From Synechococcus sp. A15-62 (GTDB lineage: Bacteria > Cyanobacteriota > Cyanobacteriia > PCC-6307 > Cyanobiaceae): a DNA stretch of 64,000 nucleotides. The DNA is taken from contig NZ_CP047950.1 in assembly GCF_014280075.1 (NCBI RefSeq), positions 868,001 through 932,000 of the forward strand, read 5' to 3'. Each line of letters starts with the position of its first letter. Within the stretch, counting starts at the first letter, position 1. Under the pieces are notes generated by a model, which ran no database searches, had not been told where the DNA came from, and saw only the letters and a list, made by a program, of their open reading frames with translations. Position numbers and translations under genes: made by a program. Positions 16,964 to 28,000 of the stretch are shown piece by piece.

Positions 16964-17971
16964 CTAAACCTTACGCGCGGGTCTAGGGGTTCCGCGATTG
17001 GGCAGGCCGGAATCGCTAAGAACTGTTGCCAAGTCAGGGGCATGGCTGCTGCCACCGAAACGTTCCGGCTGCGTCACCGGGTCATGGATGAAGTGGCGCT
17101 GTCGAATGCTGAATCGGTCCCAGGCATTCACTTCGATCGGCAGAACGCGGATCAGGGTCTCAATCAGCCATGGCCAGAGCGGAATGCCGGGCGTTCGGGC
17201 CACACCGCGCCAGCGGCAGAGGGTTTTCACGGTGTCGTTCACCGAGATGGCCGGCTGTCCCATCACCACCCGGCGCAGAGCGCCTTGACCGGGCTCACGG
17301 TTCGGCTCGTGGGGGCGTGTGGCCACCAGGCCACAGATGCGGGCGATGTCTTCCGCATGGATGAAGTGGAAGCTGGCATCCACCCGAAGCCAACGGGCCA
17401 GCCAGAGCCATTTGCTGGCTTCAGCCAAACCTTCGGTGAGATAACTGGTGGGGAAAGGGCTGGTGCCATCGACCCGTCCGCCGAACACCAGGGTGGGAAA
17501 CACCGCGACGACTTTGCTGGCAAGGGGATGCTGCTCCAGATCCCTGAGGCAGCGAGCCTTGGTTTGGATGTATTCCGTGCCGTAGGCCAAGGCTTCAGGC
17601 AAGGGGCGCAGGTGCCGATCGAGCACGCTCGCCGTTGAGAAATAAATGATCTGCTCCAGCTTGCTGGGATCCAGAAGCGCCAGCATCCGCTTCACCGCCA
17701 CCACATTCACCTGTTCGGCCCGCTCCGGATCACCCCAGGCCGTGGCGGTGTGAATCACCCGGTTCACCGAGGCCAGCTCATGGGCATAACGGTCGGTGTC
17801 CCGCAGGTCACCCACCAAAAGACGGATGCGGGGATGGTCTGGGGGAACAGCGGTGAGTTTGGCTGGGTCTCTGAGCCAGAGCAGCAACTCCGCATCGGAT
17901 TGGTCCAGCAGCCAGCGGGAGATGTACTGACCGACGCATCCGCTGGCGCCGGTCACCAGGATGCGGGTCAA
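16964..17971 (-). CDS. NAD-dependent epimerase/dehydratase family protein
   Basis: A 335-residue extended SDR with [20 protein letters not shown] (Rossmann GxxGxxG), the GDLRD strand, IHTATAWGD and a TSPFPTSYL region. The family modifies nucleotide sugars or pigments; the catalytic YxxxK reads YGTEYIQTK here. The TTG start at 17971 overlaps the hemE stop, so the two are coupled. A tetrapyrrole- or pigment-linked reductase role is possible from context but not shown. Confidence 0.82.
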   Translation of the reverse strand: MTRILVTGASGCVGQYISRWLLDQSDAELLLWLRDPAKLTAVPPDHPRIRLLVGDLRDTDRYAHELASVNRVIHTATAWGDPERAEQVNVVAVKRMLALLDPSKLEQIIYFSTASVLDRHLRPLPEALAYGTEYIQTKARCLRDLEQHPLASKVVAVFPTLVFGGRVDGTSPFPTSYLTEGLAEASKWLWLARWLRVDASFHFIHAEDIARICGLVATRPHEPNREPGQGALRRVVMGQPAISVNDTVKTLCRWRGVARTPGIPLWPWLIETLIRVLPIEVNAWDRFSIRQRHFIHDPVTQPERFGGSSHAPDLATVLSDSGLPNRGTPRPARKV

Positions 17972-19026
17972 ACGACAGCCCCGAGACGGTCCATCACGCT
18001 CTTGCCGGCCCGGAAGAAGGCTTCGCCGTTCTCTTCCGGTGTACCCGGCAGGATTCCATGGCCGAGATTGAGGATGTGCTTCCGGCCGCGGGCCTTGCGC
18101 ACGCAGTCATCGATGCGGGCCTCGATCGCCTCTGGAGTACCGAAGAGCAGACCGGGGTCCACATTGCCCTGAACACCAACGTGCTCCGGCAGACGTGCCA
18201 GGGCCTCGGCCATGTCCACGGTCCAATCCAGCGAGACGATGTCAACACCGGTGTTGGCCATCCGCTCGATCACGCCGGCGCTGCCGGAGATGTAAAGGAT
18301 GAAGGGAGTGTCGGGGTGGGTCTTTTTGACCAGATCCACCACTTTCTTCTGATAGGGCGCAGCGAAGGTGTCGTAGTCCGCTGGGCTCAGCTGGCCAGCC
18401 CAGGAATCAAACATCTGCACCACCTGGGCACCGGAATCAATCTGATAGCGCAGGTAGTTGGCGATCGACTCGGCGAAGTGGTCGAGCAGCTTGTGCAGGA
18501 TCTCGGGTTCGCGGAAGGCCATGGCCTTGATCACCGCGTAGTTCTTGCTGCTCTTGCCCTCCACCACGTAGGCGGCCAGGGTCCAAGGGGCACCAACGAA
18601 GCCGAGAACGGCTGCTTCGTTGCCAACGCTCTGGCGGAGACGACCCAGCACTTCACCCACGAAGGGCATCGACTCGGAGGGGTTCAGCGGGCGCAGAGCA
18701 TCCACCTGGGCCATGCTCCGGATCGGATCTCCGATCTGGGGGCCTTTGCTCTCGATGATGTCGAAATCGATTCCCATCCCCGGCAGGGGCGTGAGGATGT
18801 CGGAGAACAGGATCACGCCATCGGGCTTGAAGGCGTGAAACGGCTGCATCGAGATCTCATAAGAGAGATCGGGGTTCTCGGAACGCTCACGGAAGCTGGG
18901 GTACTTGTCCCGCAGGTCCCGGTAGGTCTTCATGTAGCGACCGGCCTGGCGCATCATCCACACCGGAGGACGCTCCACCAATTCACCGCGCGCAGCACGC
19001 AGGAGCAGGGGTAAAGAGTCGCTCAT
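17968..19026 (-). CDS. hemE: Uroporphyrinogen decarboxylase
   Basis: A 352-residue enzyme that removes the four acetate carboxyls of uroporphyrinogen III to give coproporphyrinogen, the branch to haem and chlorophyll. The signature [20 protein letters not shown] is near residue 26, with [20 protein letters not shown] and the catalytic-site [14 protein letters not shown] near the end. The ATG at 19026 follows a TTG that would add one residue. It is followed by the epimerase with overlapping codons. Confidence 0.97.
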   Translation of the reverse strand: MSDSLPLLLRAARGELVERPPVWMMRQAGRYMKTYRDLRDKYPSFRERSENPDLSYEISMQPFHAFKPDGVILFSDILTPLPGMGIDFDIIESKGPQIGDPIRSMAQVDALRPLNPSESMPFVGEVLGRLRQSVGNEAAVLGFVGAPWTLAAYVVEGKSSKNYAVIKAMAFREPEILHKLLDHFAESIANYLRYQIDSGAQVVQMFDSWAGQLSPADYDTFAAPYQKKVVDLVKKTHPDTPFILYISGSAGVIERMANTGVDIVSLDWTVDMAEALARLPEHVGVQGNVDPGLLFGTPEAIEARIDDCVRKARGRKHILNLGHGILPGTPEENGEAFFRAGKSVMDRLGAVV

Positions 19027-19107
19027 CAAGCACGGTCAGGTCAGCCGGAAACCTACCCGAACCCAAGCCTCAGCTAGAGCTTTACCCCCTCTTTGTCATC
19101 ACGTTCG

Positions 19108-21405
19108 TCACACGATGTTGTCAGGCTCGCTGCTGTTCAGGCTGCGCTTCGGATCGTGCTTGAACACCATCAGGCTTAGCGGTGGCAGGCAGAGATCAAG
19201 GGAATTCTCGTAACCGTGGATGCCCCACTCGTCCGTTGGTTTGCCACCCATGTTGCCGAGGTTGCTTCCCCCGTACTTGGCTGCATCGGAGTTGAAGATC
19301 TCCTCGTAGAAGCCGGAGAGCGGAACGCCCACGCGGTAGTGGGAGTGACTTTGGGGCGTGAAGTTCGACACCACCACCAGCCAGGTGCCGCTGGAACTCT
19401 CCCGACGCATGAAGCTGATCACGGAGTGGCGGTTGTCGTTGCAATCGATCCACTGGAAGCCGAACTGGTCGAAGTCGTCCCGCCAGAGAGCCGGTTCTGC
19501 TTTGTAGAGAACGTTGAGGTCATCCACCAACCGCTGGATGCCCTTGTGGGGCTCGTAGTTGAGCAGATCCCACTGGAGATCGCCCCACACATTCCATTCA
19601 GCCCGCTGGCCGAATTCCATCCCCATGAAGATCGTCTTCTTGCCGGGGTGGGTCCACATGTAGGAGAGCAACGCCCGGGTGTTGGCGTACTTCTGCCAAT
19701 CATCTCCCGGCATCTTGTGCAGGAGATGGCTCTTCCCATGCACCACTTCATCGTGGCTCAGGGCCAGCATGAAGTTCTCGGTGTAGGTGTACCAGATCGA
19801 GAAGGTGATGTTGTTCTGGTGGAACTGGCGGAACCACGGGTCCAGCTCGAAGTAATCGAGCATGTCGTGCATCCAACCCATATTCCATTTGAGGTTGAAA
19901 CCGAGACCGCCGCTGTCCGTGGGCTGCGTCACCATCGGCCAGGTTGTTGATTCTTCCGCGATGGAGAGGGCGCCTGGGAAGTGCTGGAACAGCACGTGGT
20001 TGGCCTGCTGGAGGAAACGCACCGCCTCGGTGTTCTCCCGGCCGCCGTTTTCATTGGGGAGCCATTCCCCATCAGGGCGCAGGTAGTCGCGATAGAGCAT
20101 CGAGGCCACAGCATCCACGCGAATTCCATCGATGTGGAACTGCTCGAACCAGAAGATGAGGTTGGCAACAAGGAAGTTGCGAACCTCGTTGCGGCTGTAA
20201 TTGAAGATCAGCGTTCCCCATTCCTTGTGTTCCCCGATTCGGGGATCACTGTGTTCGTAGAGATGTGCGCCATCAAAGAAAGCCAATCCATGGGCGTCCT
20301 TCGGGAAATGACCGGGAACCCAGTCGATGATCACGCCGATGCCTTCAGCGTGGCAGCGGTCCACGAACGCTCTGAATTCATCGGGCGTTCCGTAGCGGCT
20401 GGTCGGGGCGTACCAACCCGTCACCTGATATCCCCAGGACCCATCGAAGGGGTGCTCCGTGATCGGCATCACCTCGATGTGGGTGAATCCCCTGTCCTTC
20501 ACATAAGGAATCAGTCGATCAGCGAGCTCGGCATAGGTGAGCAACCGTGCCCCGGGCTTCATGTCTGCCGCAGGGACAGGTGGGCGTGGGGTTCCATCGG
20601 GTTGGATCCAGGGCTCGTCCGCTGAGGCGTGAATCCAGCTGCCCAGGTGCATCTCGTACACCGAGATGGGCTGATCGAGCGCATTGCTGCTGTCGCGCTT
20701 CTGCATCCAGCTCTGATCGGACCATTGGAATCCGTTCAGACGTGCCACGACGGAACTGTTGTCGGGGCGAACCTCGTGCTGGAAGCCGTAAGGATCAGCC
20801 TTCTGGTAACAGTGACCGTCCTGGGTGCGGATTTCGTATTTGTAGAGATGTCCCTCCTCGAGTCCGGGGACAAACAGTTCCCAGATGCCTCCGACACGCT
20901 GCTGCATGGGGTGGTGACGGCCATCCCATGAGTTCAGATCACCAATAACCGAGACGGTGAGAGCGTTGGGAGCCCAGAGGCAGAACATCACACCGGTGAT
21001 CCCGTCACGCTCGGTGAGGTGGGCACCCATCTTTTGCCAGATGTGGTGGTGATTGCCTTCGGCGAACAGATGGTGATCCATTTCGCCCATCCACTCACCA
21101 CGGAAGGCCCATGGGTCGTGCTGTTCATGCACGATTCCGCCACGCTCAACCCTGACCCGGTAGTGACATCCGGGGTCTTGGCTGACCTGGGCCTCAAACA
21201 CCCAGGGGTGGTTTGGCGTGGTCATGGCGATCTCTTCGCCAGCCTGCAGCAGGGAGACCGATTGAGCTTCCGGCATCCACATCCGCACGGTCCATCCTTG
21301 ATCCGAGGCTTGAGGACCAAGCACCGCAAACGGGTGGTCATGGCGACAATTCGCCAACCGTTCGCCGTCCTGCACCATCCAGTCGAGGACTGCGGCGACA
21401 CCCAT
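19108..21405 (-). CDS. glgB: 1,4-alpha-glucan branching enzyme
   Basis: A 765-residue GH13 enzyme that makes alpha-1,6 branches in glycogen. Two N-terminal beta domains (carbohydrate-binding plus CBM48-like) precede the barrel. Catalytic residues are in [11 protein letters not shown] (Asp near 430), AEESTTWPM (Glu near 483) and [13 protein letters not shown] (near 552). The C-terminal all-beta domain is complete. It is a lone transcription unit 79 bases upstream of hemE. It fits glycogen storage together with the GH57 gene at 61049. Confidence 0.97.
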   Translation of the reverse strand: MGVAAVLDWMVQDGERLANCRHDHPFAVLGPQASDQGWTVRMWMPEAQSVSLLQAGEEIAMTTPNHPWVFEAQVSQDPGCHYRVRVERGGIVHEQHDPWAFRGEWMGEMDHHLFAEGNHHHIWQKMGAHLTERDGITGVMFCLWAPNALTVSVIGDLNSWDGRHHPMQQRVGGIWELFVPGLEEGHLYKYEIRTQDGHCYQKADPYGFQHEVRPDNSSVVARLNGFQWSDQSWMQKRDSSNALDQPISVYEMHLGSWIHASADEPWIQPDGTPRPPVPAADMKPGARLLTYAELADRLIPYVKDRGFTHIEVMPITEHPFDGSWGYQVTGWYAPTSRYGTPDEFRAFVDRCHAEGIGVIIDWVPGHFPKDAHGLAFFDGAHLYEHSDPRIGEHKEWGTLIFNYSRNEVRNFLVANLIFWFEQFHIDGIRVDAVASMLYRDYLRPDGEWLPNENGGRENTEAVRFLQQANHVLFQHFPGALSIAEESTTWPMVTQPTDSGGLGFNLKWNMGWMHDMLDYFELDPWFRQFHQNNITFSIWYTYTENFMLALSHDEVVHGKSHLLHKMPGDDWQKYANTRALLSYMWTHPGKKTIFMGMEFGQRAEWNVWGDLQWDLLNYEPHKGIQRLVDDLNVLYKAEPALWRDDFDQFGFQWIDCNDNRHSVISFMRRESSSGTWLVVVSNFTPQSHSHYRVGVPLSGFYEEIFNSDAAKYGGSNLGNMGGKPTDEWGIHGYENSLDLCLPPLSLMVFKHDPKRSLNSSEPDNIV

Positions 21406-21465
21406 GGGAGACCTGAGAATTGGGCGTGATGTTAAGCCTGATTTACGAAACAGATCCGCTGTTGA

Positions 21466-22176
21466 TCAGACGAAGTCTCGGGAAATGTCGACGTTGGTGA
21501 TCCGACCGCGTTCGTCGAAGATCACGAACAGGTTGGTTGTGGCCTTGCCGAAGCTGACAGCCACCAGCACCAGCTGTTGTTCGCCCCCCTGATGGGCGAT
21601 CACGGCGTCTTTGACCTTGCGGAACCCCCCCGACGTCCGGCTGAGCTTGGTCCATTTGCGTTCCAGGTCTCCGGGGGCCAGATCTTCCTGCAATTGCAGA
21701 GACATCTTGGATCGAGCTGCTACCCAGCGCCCTGCTGCCAGATCGCGGGCGAATTCGACGGCCGTTGTCTCGATCGGCTTGATCTGGTCAGTCCACTTCC
21801 AGGCCAGCAGCTTGCCGTCTTCATCCAGCACCATCAGCATCCCTTCGTCACCGGATGCCGTGGTCACGACAGCATCAATGGTTGTCGTGTTGTATCCAGG
21901 AATCACGCTGACAACGCGTGTCGCCTCGATGGCCATGCGTTGGTCCAGGCGTTCCTGGACGGTCTTCACATCAACACTGGCCTGAACCGGGGTGGCGAGA
22001 GCGTCATGCATGACGTCTCCCTGGCGGTTTTTCAGGGCGTCCAGAAGCAGTTCAGCCGCCGCTGTTGCTTGGGCCGGGCTGAGTTCAGTTCTGGTGAGGT
22101 CCTCTGCTGCTGCGGGATTGATCACCCCCATGGGGGCTGACAGAGCAAGGGCCAGCAGGGCAGCGGAGAGCTTCAA
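21466..22176 (-). CDS. DUF3887-like secreted protein
   Basis: About 236 residues. A signal peptide (LSAALLALALSAPMGVINPAAA) precedes a region AAELLLDALKNRQGDVMHDAL and strands typical of DUF3887/SnoaL-like domains, repeated once in the second half (AVEFARDLAAGRWVAARSKM). The start is uncertain: TTG at 22176 is the only codon that yields the signal peptide without overlapping the CocE-type gene. Function unknown. Confidence 0.65.
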   Translation of the reverse strand: MKLSAALLALALSAPMGVINPAAAEDLTRTELSPAQATAAAELLLDALKNRQGDVMHDALATPVQASVDVKTVQERLDQRMAIEATRVVSVIPGYNTTTIDAVVTTASGDEGMLMVLDEDGKLLAWKWTDQIKPIETTAVEFARDLAAGRWVAARSKMSLQLQEDLAPGDLERKWTKLSRTSGGFRKVKDAVIAHQGGEQQLVLVAVSFGKATTNLFVIFDERGRITNVDISRDFV

Positions 22177-22186
22177 GGCACAACCA

Positions 22187-23791
22187 TCAGTCGAGCCGCA
22201 GTCTGCCGGAGTCAAAGGGGTTCAGCTGCAGGGTGGAGTCAGCAAGTTCCAGTGTCAGCGTCACCACATGATGCTCTGGGCTTGGTGCGCCGCAGGGCAC
22301 GGCTTCGTGGCCAGGGTTGACGGCGATGGCAGGCCAAGCTGCTGCGGCAATCGAGAGCCTCAGCCGATCGCCGGAAGCAAGGGTCGCCTGCAGTGGTTGG
22401 AGGGTCACGCTGCGCCTGGCTGGCTGCAAGGCCTCCTCTCCTCGAACGCGCACCACTCCCGTGCTGAGTTGTTCAACGCTGTTGGCGTTTGCAGGCAGGC
22501 GGGACAGGCTGATGCAGAGATCAAAGCCGGGTTGGTCCGCTTCGGCGTTCAGCAGGAGTGACGGTTGACCCGACAGCAGAAGCTCCTCAACCAGGGGAGC
22601 AGAGGTGAATGTCGCGACGTCGCTGCGTTGATCCACCGCCAAGCGATCAACGGGGCCAGGGGTTGTCCCCAAGTGTCCACCGATGGCCGGAACCGGTCGC
22701 CAGGGGTCATGAACGATGACCACGCTGCCTTCTCCTTCCCCACTCGCCACGAGTCCACCGTCGCTTGGATCGATGCAGGCCAGTCCATGGGTGCGCAGTC
22801 CCCATGACGCCGGCCCGCTGGTGCCGGGTGCGGGGATTGCCTCCCACTGATGCTGGGTGATGTTCCAGAGCTGGTGACTGGGCTTCGGCTCCTGCGGGCG
22901 GCAATCCTGCAGATGCTGTTGGAAGAACTGCAGCATCAGCTGCTGGGTTTCAGGCCACCACTGCAGATGGGAGGCCGGCCCGATGTGAAGGCAAGGCTGC
23001 CCCCCGGCGAGCTGGCTGCGATGCCAGAGGTCCAAAAGGCCCACCAGATGCGGATCCCACCATCCACCGATCAACAGCATCGGCCGTTGAAGCCAGCTTG
23101 CCGGTGAGCGATGAACCGTCCACTGCTGATCATTGCGGGGGTCGCTTTGCATCCATCTCCAAGCCATGCCTTCGGGGTCATGGCGCTCCAGCAGGGCTGG
23201 CCCGTCGCGCAAATAGCGGTTCTCCTCCAGGCTGCGGCGGATCTCCAGCCAGGCCGCCGCGTCTCCTCGTCGCTGGGCCTGAAGAGCGGCGAGCTGTAGC
23301 CCCCATCCCAGCCCCAGATGCCACCAGTGGGCACCGCCTTCACAACTCCAGTGACGGCGTTCGTCCAATCCGGTCATGGCTGGGGCGGTGCAATCCGGTG
23401 GTGGCGCGGATTCCGTTGCCGTGAGCTGGGTTAGCCCCTGATAGGAAAACCCGTAGGCCCCCAGGCGTCCATTGCATTCCGGCAACTGGCGCACCCAGGC
23501 GTGGGTGGCGCTGGTGTCGGCTGCTTCCTGACCAAACCCCCCGAAGCTGCCTCCTGACTCCCCCTGGCCTCTCACGTCCTGAATGACTACCAGAAAGCCA
23601 TGGGAAGCCCACCAGCGGGGATGGGCGTAGGTGACGGTTGAGGCGATGCGGTTCCCGTAGGGCTGCCGCATCAGCAGGGCTGGCCAGGGGCCTTCACCAC
23701 TTGGGTGCCACAGCCGTGACCGCAGCACAACTCCATCGGCAAGCGTCAGCGCTGCAGAGCGGCTGGAAACGATGCCCTTCTCAGCGCACAT
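22187..23791 (-). CDS. CocE/NonD family hydrolase
   Basis: A 534-residue enzyme of the X-Pro dipeptidyl-peptidase S15/CocE class. The alpha/beta hydrolase core has RQPYGNRIASTV, VIQDVRGQGESGG and the nucleophile GFSYQG near residue 117. The C-terminal third is the jelly-roll domain of the family (GDRLRLSIAAAAWPAIAVNPG). Probable acyl-ester or peptide substrates. It starts with ATG at 23791, overlapping the preceding gene's stop by 11 bases. Confidence 0.88.
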   Translation of the reverse strand: MCAEKGIVSSRSAALTLADGVVLRSRLWHPSGEGPWPALLMRQPYGNRIASTVTYAHPRWWASHGFLVVIQDVRGQGESGGSFGGFGQEAADTSATHAWVRQLPECNGRLGAYGFSYQGLTQLTATESAPPPDCTAPAMTGLDERRHWSCEGGAHWWHLGLGWGLQLAALQAQRRGDAAAWLEIRRSLEENRYLRDGPALLERHDPEGMAWRWMQSDPRNDQQWTVHRSPASWLQRPMLLIGGWWDPHLVGLLDLWHRSQLAGGQPCLHIGPASHLQWWPETQQLMLQFFQQHLQDCRPQEPKPSHQLWNITQHQWEAIPAPGTSGPASWGLRTHGLACIDPSDGGLVASGEGEGSVVIVHDPWRPVPAIGGHLGTTPGPVDRLAVDQRSDVATFTSAPLVEELLLSGQPSLLLNAEADQPGFDLCISLSRLPANANSVEQLSTGVVRVRGEEALQPARRSVTLQPLQATLASGDRLRLSIAAAAWPAIAVNPGHEAVPCGAPSPEHHVVTLTLELADSTLQLNPFDSGRLRLD

Positions 23792-24062
23792 TGGGGCAAT
23801 GCATCCCCACGACGTAGGTCACAAGGATCTCCGCATCCTGAAAGGTCAGGTTCTGACTCTCAGCAACCTTGCGTGTCGCTTTTTTGGAGTAGGCGGATTT
23901 GCCGTCGGCATTCATCTGCCGGAATGAACGACACATCGCCTTCGCTTTTTCAGGGTTGCGTTTGACGCTGTTGAGCAAGTCCGAATCTGCGGCACCGACG
24001 GGTGAAGCTGACCCAGTGAGGGCTAGAGCGACCAGAGCCGTGCGTAGGAGGTTCAAGCCCAT
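23781..24062 (-). CDS. Small secreted hypothetical protein
   Basis: A 93-residue protein with signal peptide LNLLRTALVALALTGSASPVGA and a mature part with two cysteines (KAMCRSFRQM and VGMHCPNVR). It resembles small cyanobacterial secreted proteins of unknown function. The open frame extends to 24272; the ATG at 24062 gives the signal peptide. It overlaps the CocE-like gene start. Confidence 0.6.
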   Translation of the reverse strand: MGLNLLRTALVALALTGSASPVGAADSDLLNSVKRNPEKAKAMCRSFRQMNADGKSAYSKKATRKVAESQNLTFQDAEILVTYVVGMHCPNVR

Positions 24063-24108
24063 AAACCACTCATACGCAGAATTGGACTTCAAGTCAGGGC
24101 TGCTGGGG

Positions 24109-24510
24109 TCAGTTCGCCAGTTGCCTCGCGCGTCGGATCCAATCGCCAGCAACCCGTAGATCAACAACAGCAGGCCGTTTGGTTCCAAGGCTGCGCTCCA
24201 GCCTCCCGGTCTGGCGCACGAGACGCTCTGGGGTGCACGCCGCCAGAGCGGTGGGCGTGGCAATGCCCGCATGCATCAGCAGCGCGGCGTCCTGGGGAGG
24301 CAGATTCAAACTGCAAACCAAGTCGGCCAAACCCCGCAGCCGTTTCAGGTTTCGGGCTGAAGCCTGGCCACTGCGAGCGAGCTGGCTCAGCTCCAAATCC
24401 GTCAGATCACGGATGCGGGACCAGCGGTTGATGCCGGCTCGATCAAGCTCCTGTTTTTCTCTGCGGAACGACTGGGGGAGTTCCTCAATCGCGTCGTTGA
24501 AGCCTGGCAT
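24109..24510 (-). CDS. DUF4332-like helix-hairpin-helix protein
   Basis: A 133-residue protein with repeated helix-hairpin-helix-like units (LDRAGINRWSRIRDLTDLEL, LMHAGIATPTALAACTPERL). DUF4332 proteins are thought to bind nucleic acid or act as scaffolds. Its ATG overlaps the stop of the Ycf51 gene (TGATG), so the two are cotranslated. Confidence 0.75.
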   Translation of the reverse strand: MPGFNDAIEELPQSFRREKQELDRAGINRWSRIRDLTDLELSQLARSGQASARNLKRLRGLADLVCSLNLPPQDAALLMHAGIATPTALAACTPERLVRQTGRLERSLGTKRPAVVDLRVAGDWIRRARQLAN

Positions 24511-24947
24511 CAACGCAAGGTCTTGCTCACCTCGCCCAGAATGACGGGCCGGCCCAGGCCATCGCCTTCCGTCTGGATTCCGCGCAGCCGCACCAGCACA
24601 GTGTTGCTGGAACGACCGGAGCCGCGCAGGTTGCCCTCCAACTGTTCCAGGGTGGCTTGAACGGTGTCTGGAGCTAGATCGGCTGGAACCTGCGCCACCA
24701 CCAGGTCATTGCCGTTGTCGAAAACGATCGGTGCCCGTACAGCACCTTCCACCACCACTGGTGGGGTGTAGCTCACGCCGAATGCCCAGCAGCTCACCGC
24801 GAGCAGCAGGGTGAAGCTGCTGACACCAACCAGTCGAAAACGAATGCCCCACTTGGTGAGGAAGGCAATGGCCGTCAGCGCGCCAAGCCCAAGCCCAGAC
24901 CAACCCAGCCAGGGAGCGGCAGTAAGCAGCAGCTGATCGAAAGCCAT
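24510..24947 (-). CDS. ycf51: Ycf51 family protein (DUF2518)
   Basis: A 145-residue membrane protein with two hydrophobic helices (LGLGALTAIAFLTKWGI, LLLAVSCWAFGV) and a soluble C-terminal half including PPVVVEGAVRAPIVFDNGND. Ycf51 is plastid/cyanobacterial, of unknown function. It is divergent from the TamB gene and couples to the DUF4332 gene. Confidence 0.75.
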   Translation of the reverse strand: MAFDQLLLTAAPWLGWSGLGLGALTAIAFLTKWGIRFRLVGVSSFTLLLAVSCWAFGVSYTPPVVVEGAVRAPIVFDNGNDLVVAQVPADLAPDTVQATLEQLEGNLRGSGRSSNTVLVRLRGIQTEGDGLGRPVILGEVSKTLR

Positions 24948-25013
24948 GGGGTCTGGTGGACTGAAAACAGTCTCCTTATATTGCGCGAGATTCCGGAGTG
25001 GCCGCCGCGTCTG

Positions 25014-28000
25014 ATGGGGAAAACGCGGCGCAGGGTTTGGTTGGTATCAACCGGTTTGGTTCTGATCGGGGCTGGAACAGCGGGCTTCATCGCTCTAGAC
25101 CGTGCTGCCGAACGCATCCTGAGCAGCGTGCGCCCCGGATTGGAGCGCACGCTTTCAGGCCCTCTGGGCCACGACGTGGACATTGGTCCCTATGAGGGTC
25201 TTCGCCCCCTGGGCTTGGGGATTGCCATTGGGCCGACTCGGATCTTGCCGGCGGCGGCGGATCGCTCTGAGCTGAGCCTGGCGGGGCTGGAGGTGAGCTT
25301 TGCTCCGCTGGCGAGTCTTCGGCTTCTGCAGCCGGTTCTGCAGATCACGGTGCACAAGCTGCGCGGCCAGTTGCAGGCCAATGAGACTGGGAATTACTGG
25401 ACCTTCGGATCACCGAGCGGCGACGGCGCCCTGCCGCGGCTTGGCGTGCAGTACCGCTTGGCCGACCCTGCGCTGATTCGTTTCGGCCCTCAGCAGCAGA
25501 CCCTTGAACTCCGCAGCCGGGGCGCGGTTCGGCTCGGGGAGGCCTTTTTCAGCACCGCATCGGAACTTCGCTGGGTTGAGCGTGAAGGGGCCCTGCGGTT
25601 GGACGGTCAAGGGCATTGGGATCGCCCCAGCTTCAAACTTCGAACTCGGCTGGATCGGCTCAAGCTGAAACCATTGGCGGCCGTCATCGCCCCCGCTCAG
25701 GAGCTGGACGCCTCCGGGACGTTGGAGGGAGATGTTCAGATCGGCTGGGCCGACGGCGCGTTGAACTGCCGAGGTGGGCTCAGCTTCAAGCGTCTCAAGC
25801 TTGCTTCGCTGAACAGCAATCGTCTCAGCGTCGCCTGCAAGGGCGATCAACTGACGCTGGAGCCCGCAACACTGGGGTTCGGAGTTTTTGAAGCTCGGGC
25901 CTCAGGTTCTGTCGCCCTCAACAAGAGCTTTGATCTCCGTGCTGAGGTGCACAGCTCAGACCTCAGCTCTGCAAGCAAGGATCGGTTGAAGCTCAGGATC
26001 CAGGGCCCCTGGGTGGAGCCCCGGTGGAGTGTTGATGGTGAGATCAAGTTGCCTGAGGCCATGGGGCTCAACAGAGCCCTGACGCTGGAGGGAGCCTGGC
26101 GCACCCCCTGGTTGCAAGACCAGCAACCCTCTGTTGCCGTGGACAGCCTGCGCCTCAGTGCCCCGGGACTGCGCTTCGGACTGGCCGGGACGATTGGATC
26201 CCAACTGGATCTGCGCAGCACGGAGCTGCAGATCGCTCCCCGCTTCTGGTCTGCGGTTCCGTCTCTGCAGGCCGGACTGGGCCAAACCGCTCCGGTCCTT
26301 GGAGCCGTCAACGTCAGTGGTGAATTGGCCTCACCGGAGCTGAGCCTGAAGCTTGGCCAGGCAGCCAACCCGCTGCTGGATCAATGGTCGTTTCTGAGCC
26401 GATGGTCCACGGAGGATTCCGCGCTGGTGCTGGATCGCTTCACCAGTCCTGTGTTGCGGGCGGAAGCGCGCCTGCCTTTGCAGCTGGCGCAGGGGCAGCT
26501 GCAAGTTGGTGAACTTCAGAGCGGCTTTGAACTCAAACCCCTCAACCTGAGCCGTTTCACCCCCTTGATCGGGATGCCGTTGGGGGGGCAAGTCGCAGCG
26601 CGGGGGCGCGTGAACGGTCCGCTGTCGGCGCTGCAGCCCGACATCAGCCTGATGCTGGATCAACCTCGCTTCGGAGCGTTGCAGATACCCGAGCGCTGGA
26701 CGGGACGTCTCAACGGTGAACTGGGCCGTGGTGCTCGCCTGGCGATGGCGGCCCAGCAGCCCAGCGTGCCCGGCACGCTCGAGGCCGTTCTCAATGCAGA
26801 TGCCTGGCCCCAGATCGTTCGCTTGGACCGTGGTGAGGGGCAGTTGCGCTTGGACGGACTGGCGCCCGGTGGAGATCAACGTCGCTACCGGTGGAGTGCG
26901 GCAGATCTCAACATCGATGGCCTTCGTTTCATCGTCCCGCCGGCTAACCAGCCCAAAGCGGCGGCGGGCCAGCTGACGGGTGCAGGTCGCCTGGCCATGG
27001 GCCCCCTTGCGATCCGTGGCTCTGCCTCCATTGCTGAACCCTCGCTGGCGGGTGTTGCCATGCAGAGCGTTGAGGTGGAGGGCGTCCTGACGGATGGTCG
27101 TTTTCAGGCCGATGCGGCGCTCACTCCTCTGCAGGGCAGCATTCAGCTGAAAGCCCGTGGCGACCTGGGTGGGCGGATGCACAGCGCGATAAAGGCCGAA
27201 GGCCTGGACGTGACCTGGCTGACACTTCTTGCTCGTCAGCTGAGAGGGAGCGACCCCCGTCCGGGTCTTGCTCCCGAGCGTGCTGAGGATCTCGGAACCC
27301 TATTCATCAATACCTTCGGCGGTTCCCTTGATGGGCAGTTGCGAGCTCTGGCGGAATCGCGCCGGGCTCTCGAGGCCTACGCCCTGGCCCATCCGTCCAA
27401 GGGACCTGAGCTGGAGCGCCTGGAAGGGCGGGTCAATCTGTCGGGAACGATCAAGGGGCCCGATCCCAAGCGCCTGAAGGCCGAGCTGATCGCCAAGGCA
27501 CACCTGTGGATTGAGGGGGATGACCAGGCCAAGGCACTCCAGCTTGAACCGGTGGTCGCCACGCTTCGCGGCTCGTTGTTCGGTGGATCCGGAGACCTCT
27601 CCCTGCTGCAGGTTCCGATCTCCCTCCTGGCGTTGTTGGCGCCTGTGCCGCAGCAGCTTCGCGGCAGCATCGGCATCCGCGGCCGCTACGACCTCAGCGC
27701 AGCGGCTCCTCTGCTGGTTTCCGATCTGCTGCTCGACTCCGCCAGCCTGGCGGGCCAGCCCCTGACGTTGGAGCAGCGATCAGTCATCGTTGACAGCGAG
27801 CTGATCCGTCTGGATCTGGCTCTCAAGGGAGGGGAGAGCAAGGAAGCTGTCACCGTGACCGGGACGGTTCCTTTTGATCCCGATGCCGACCTGAATCTGA
27901 GGCTGGAAAGCCATGGGGATGCCCTGGGCGTGTTGTCGGTCCTCGCTGGGGAGTCCTTCACCGCCAAGCAGGGGAGCACGGATCTGCGGCTGCTGCTGCG

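Noticed and set aside
19216-19950. 244-codon plus frame opposite glgB
   Set aside because: Shadow frame; histidine/valine-rich composition typical of antisense to GC-rich genes.
26331-27182. 283-codon minus frame inside tamB
   Set aside because: Antisense to a continuous conserved gene; codon bias artefact.
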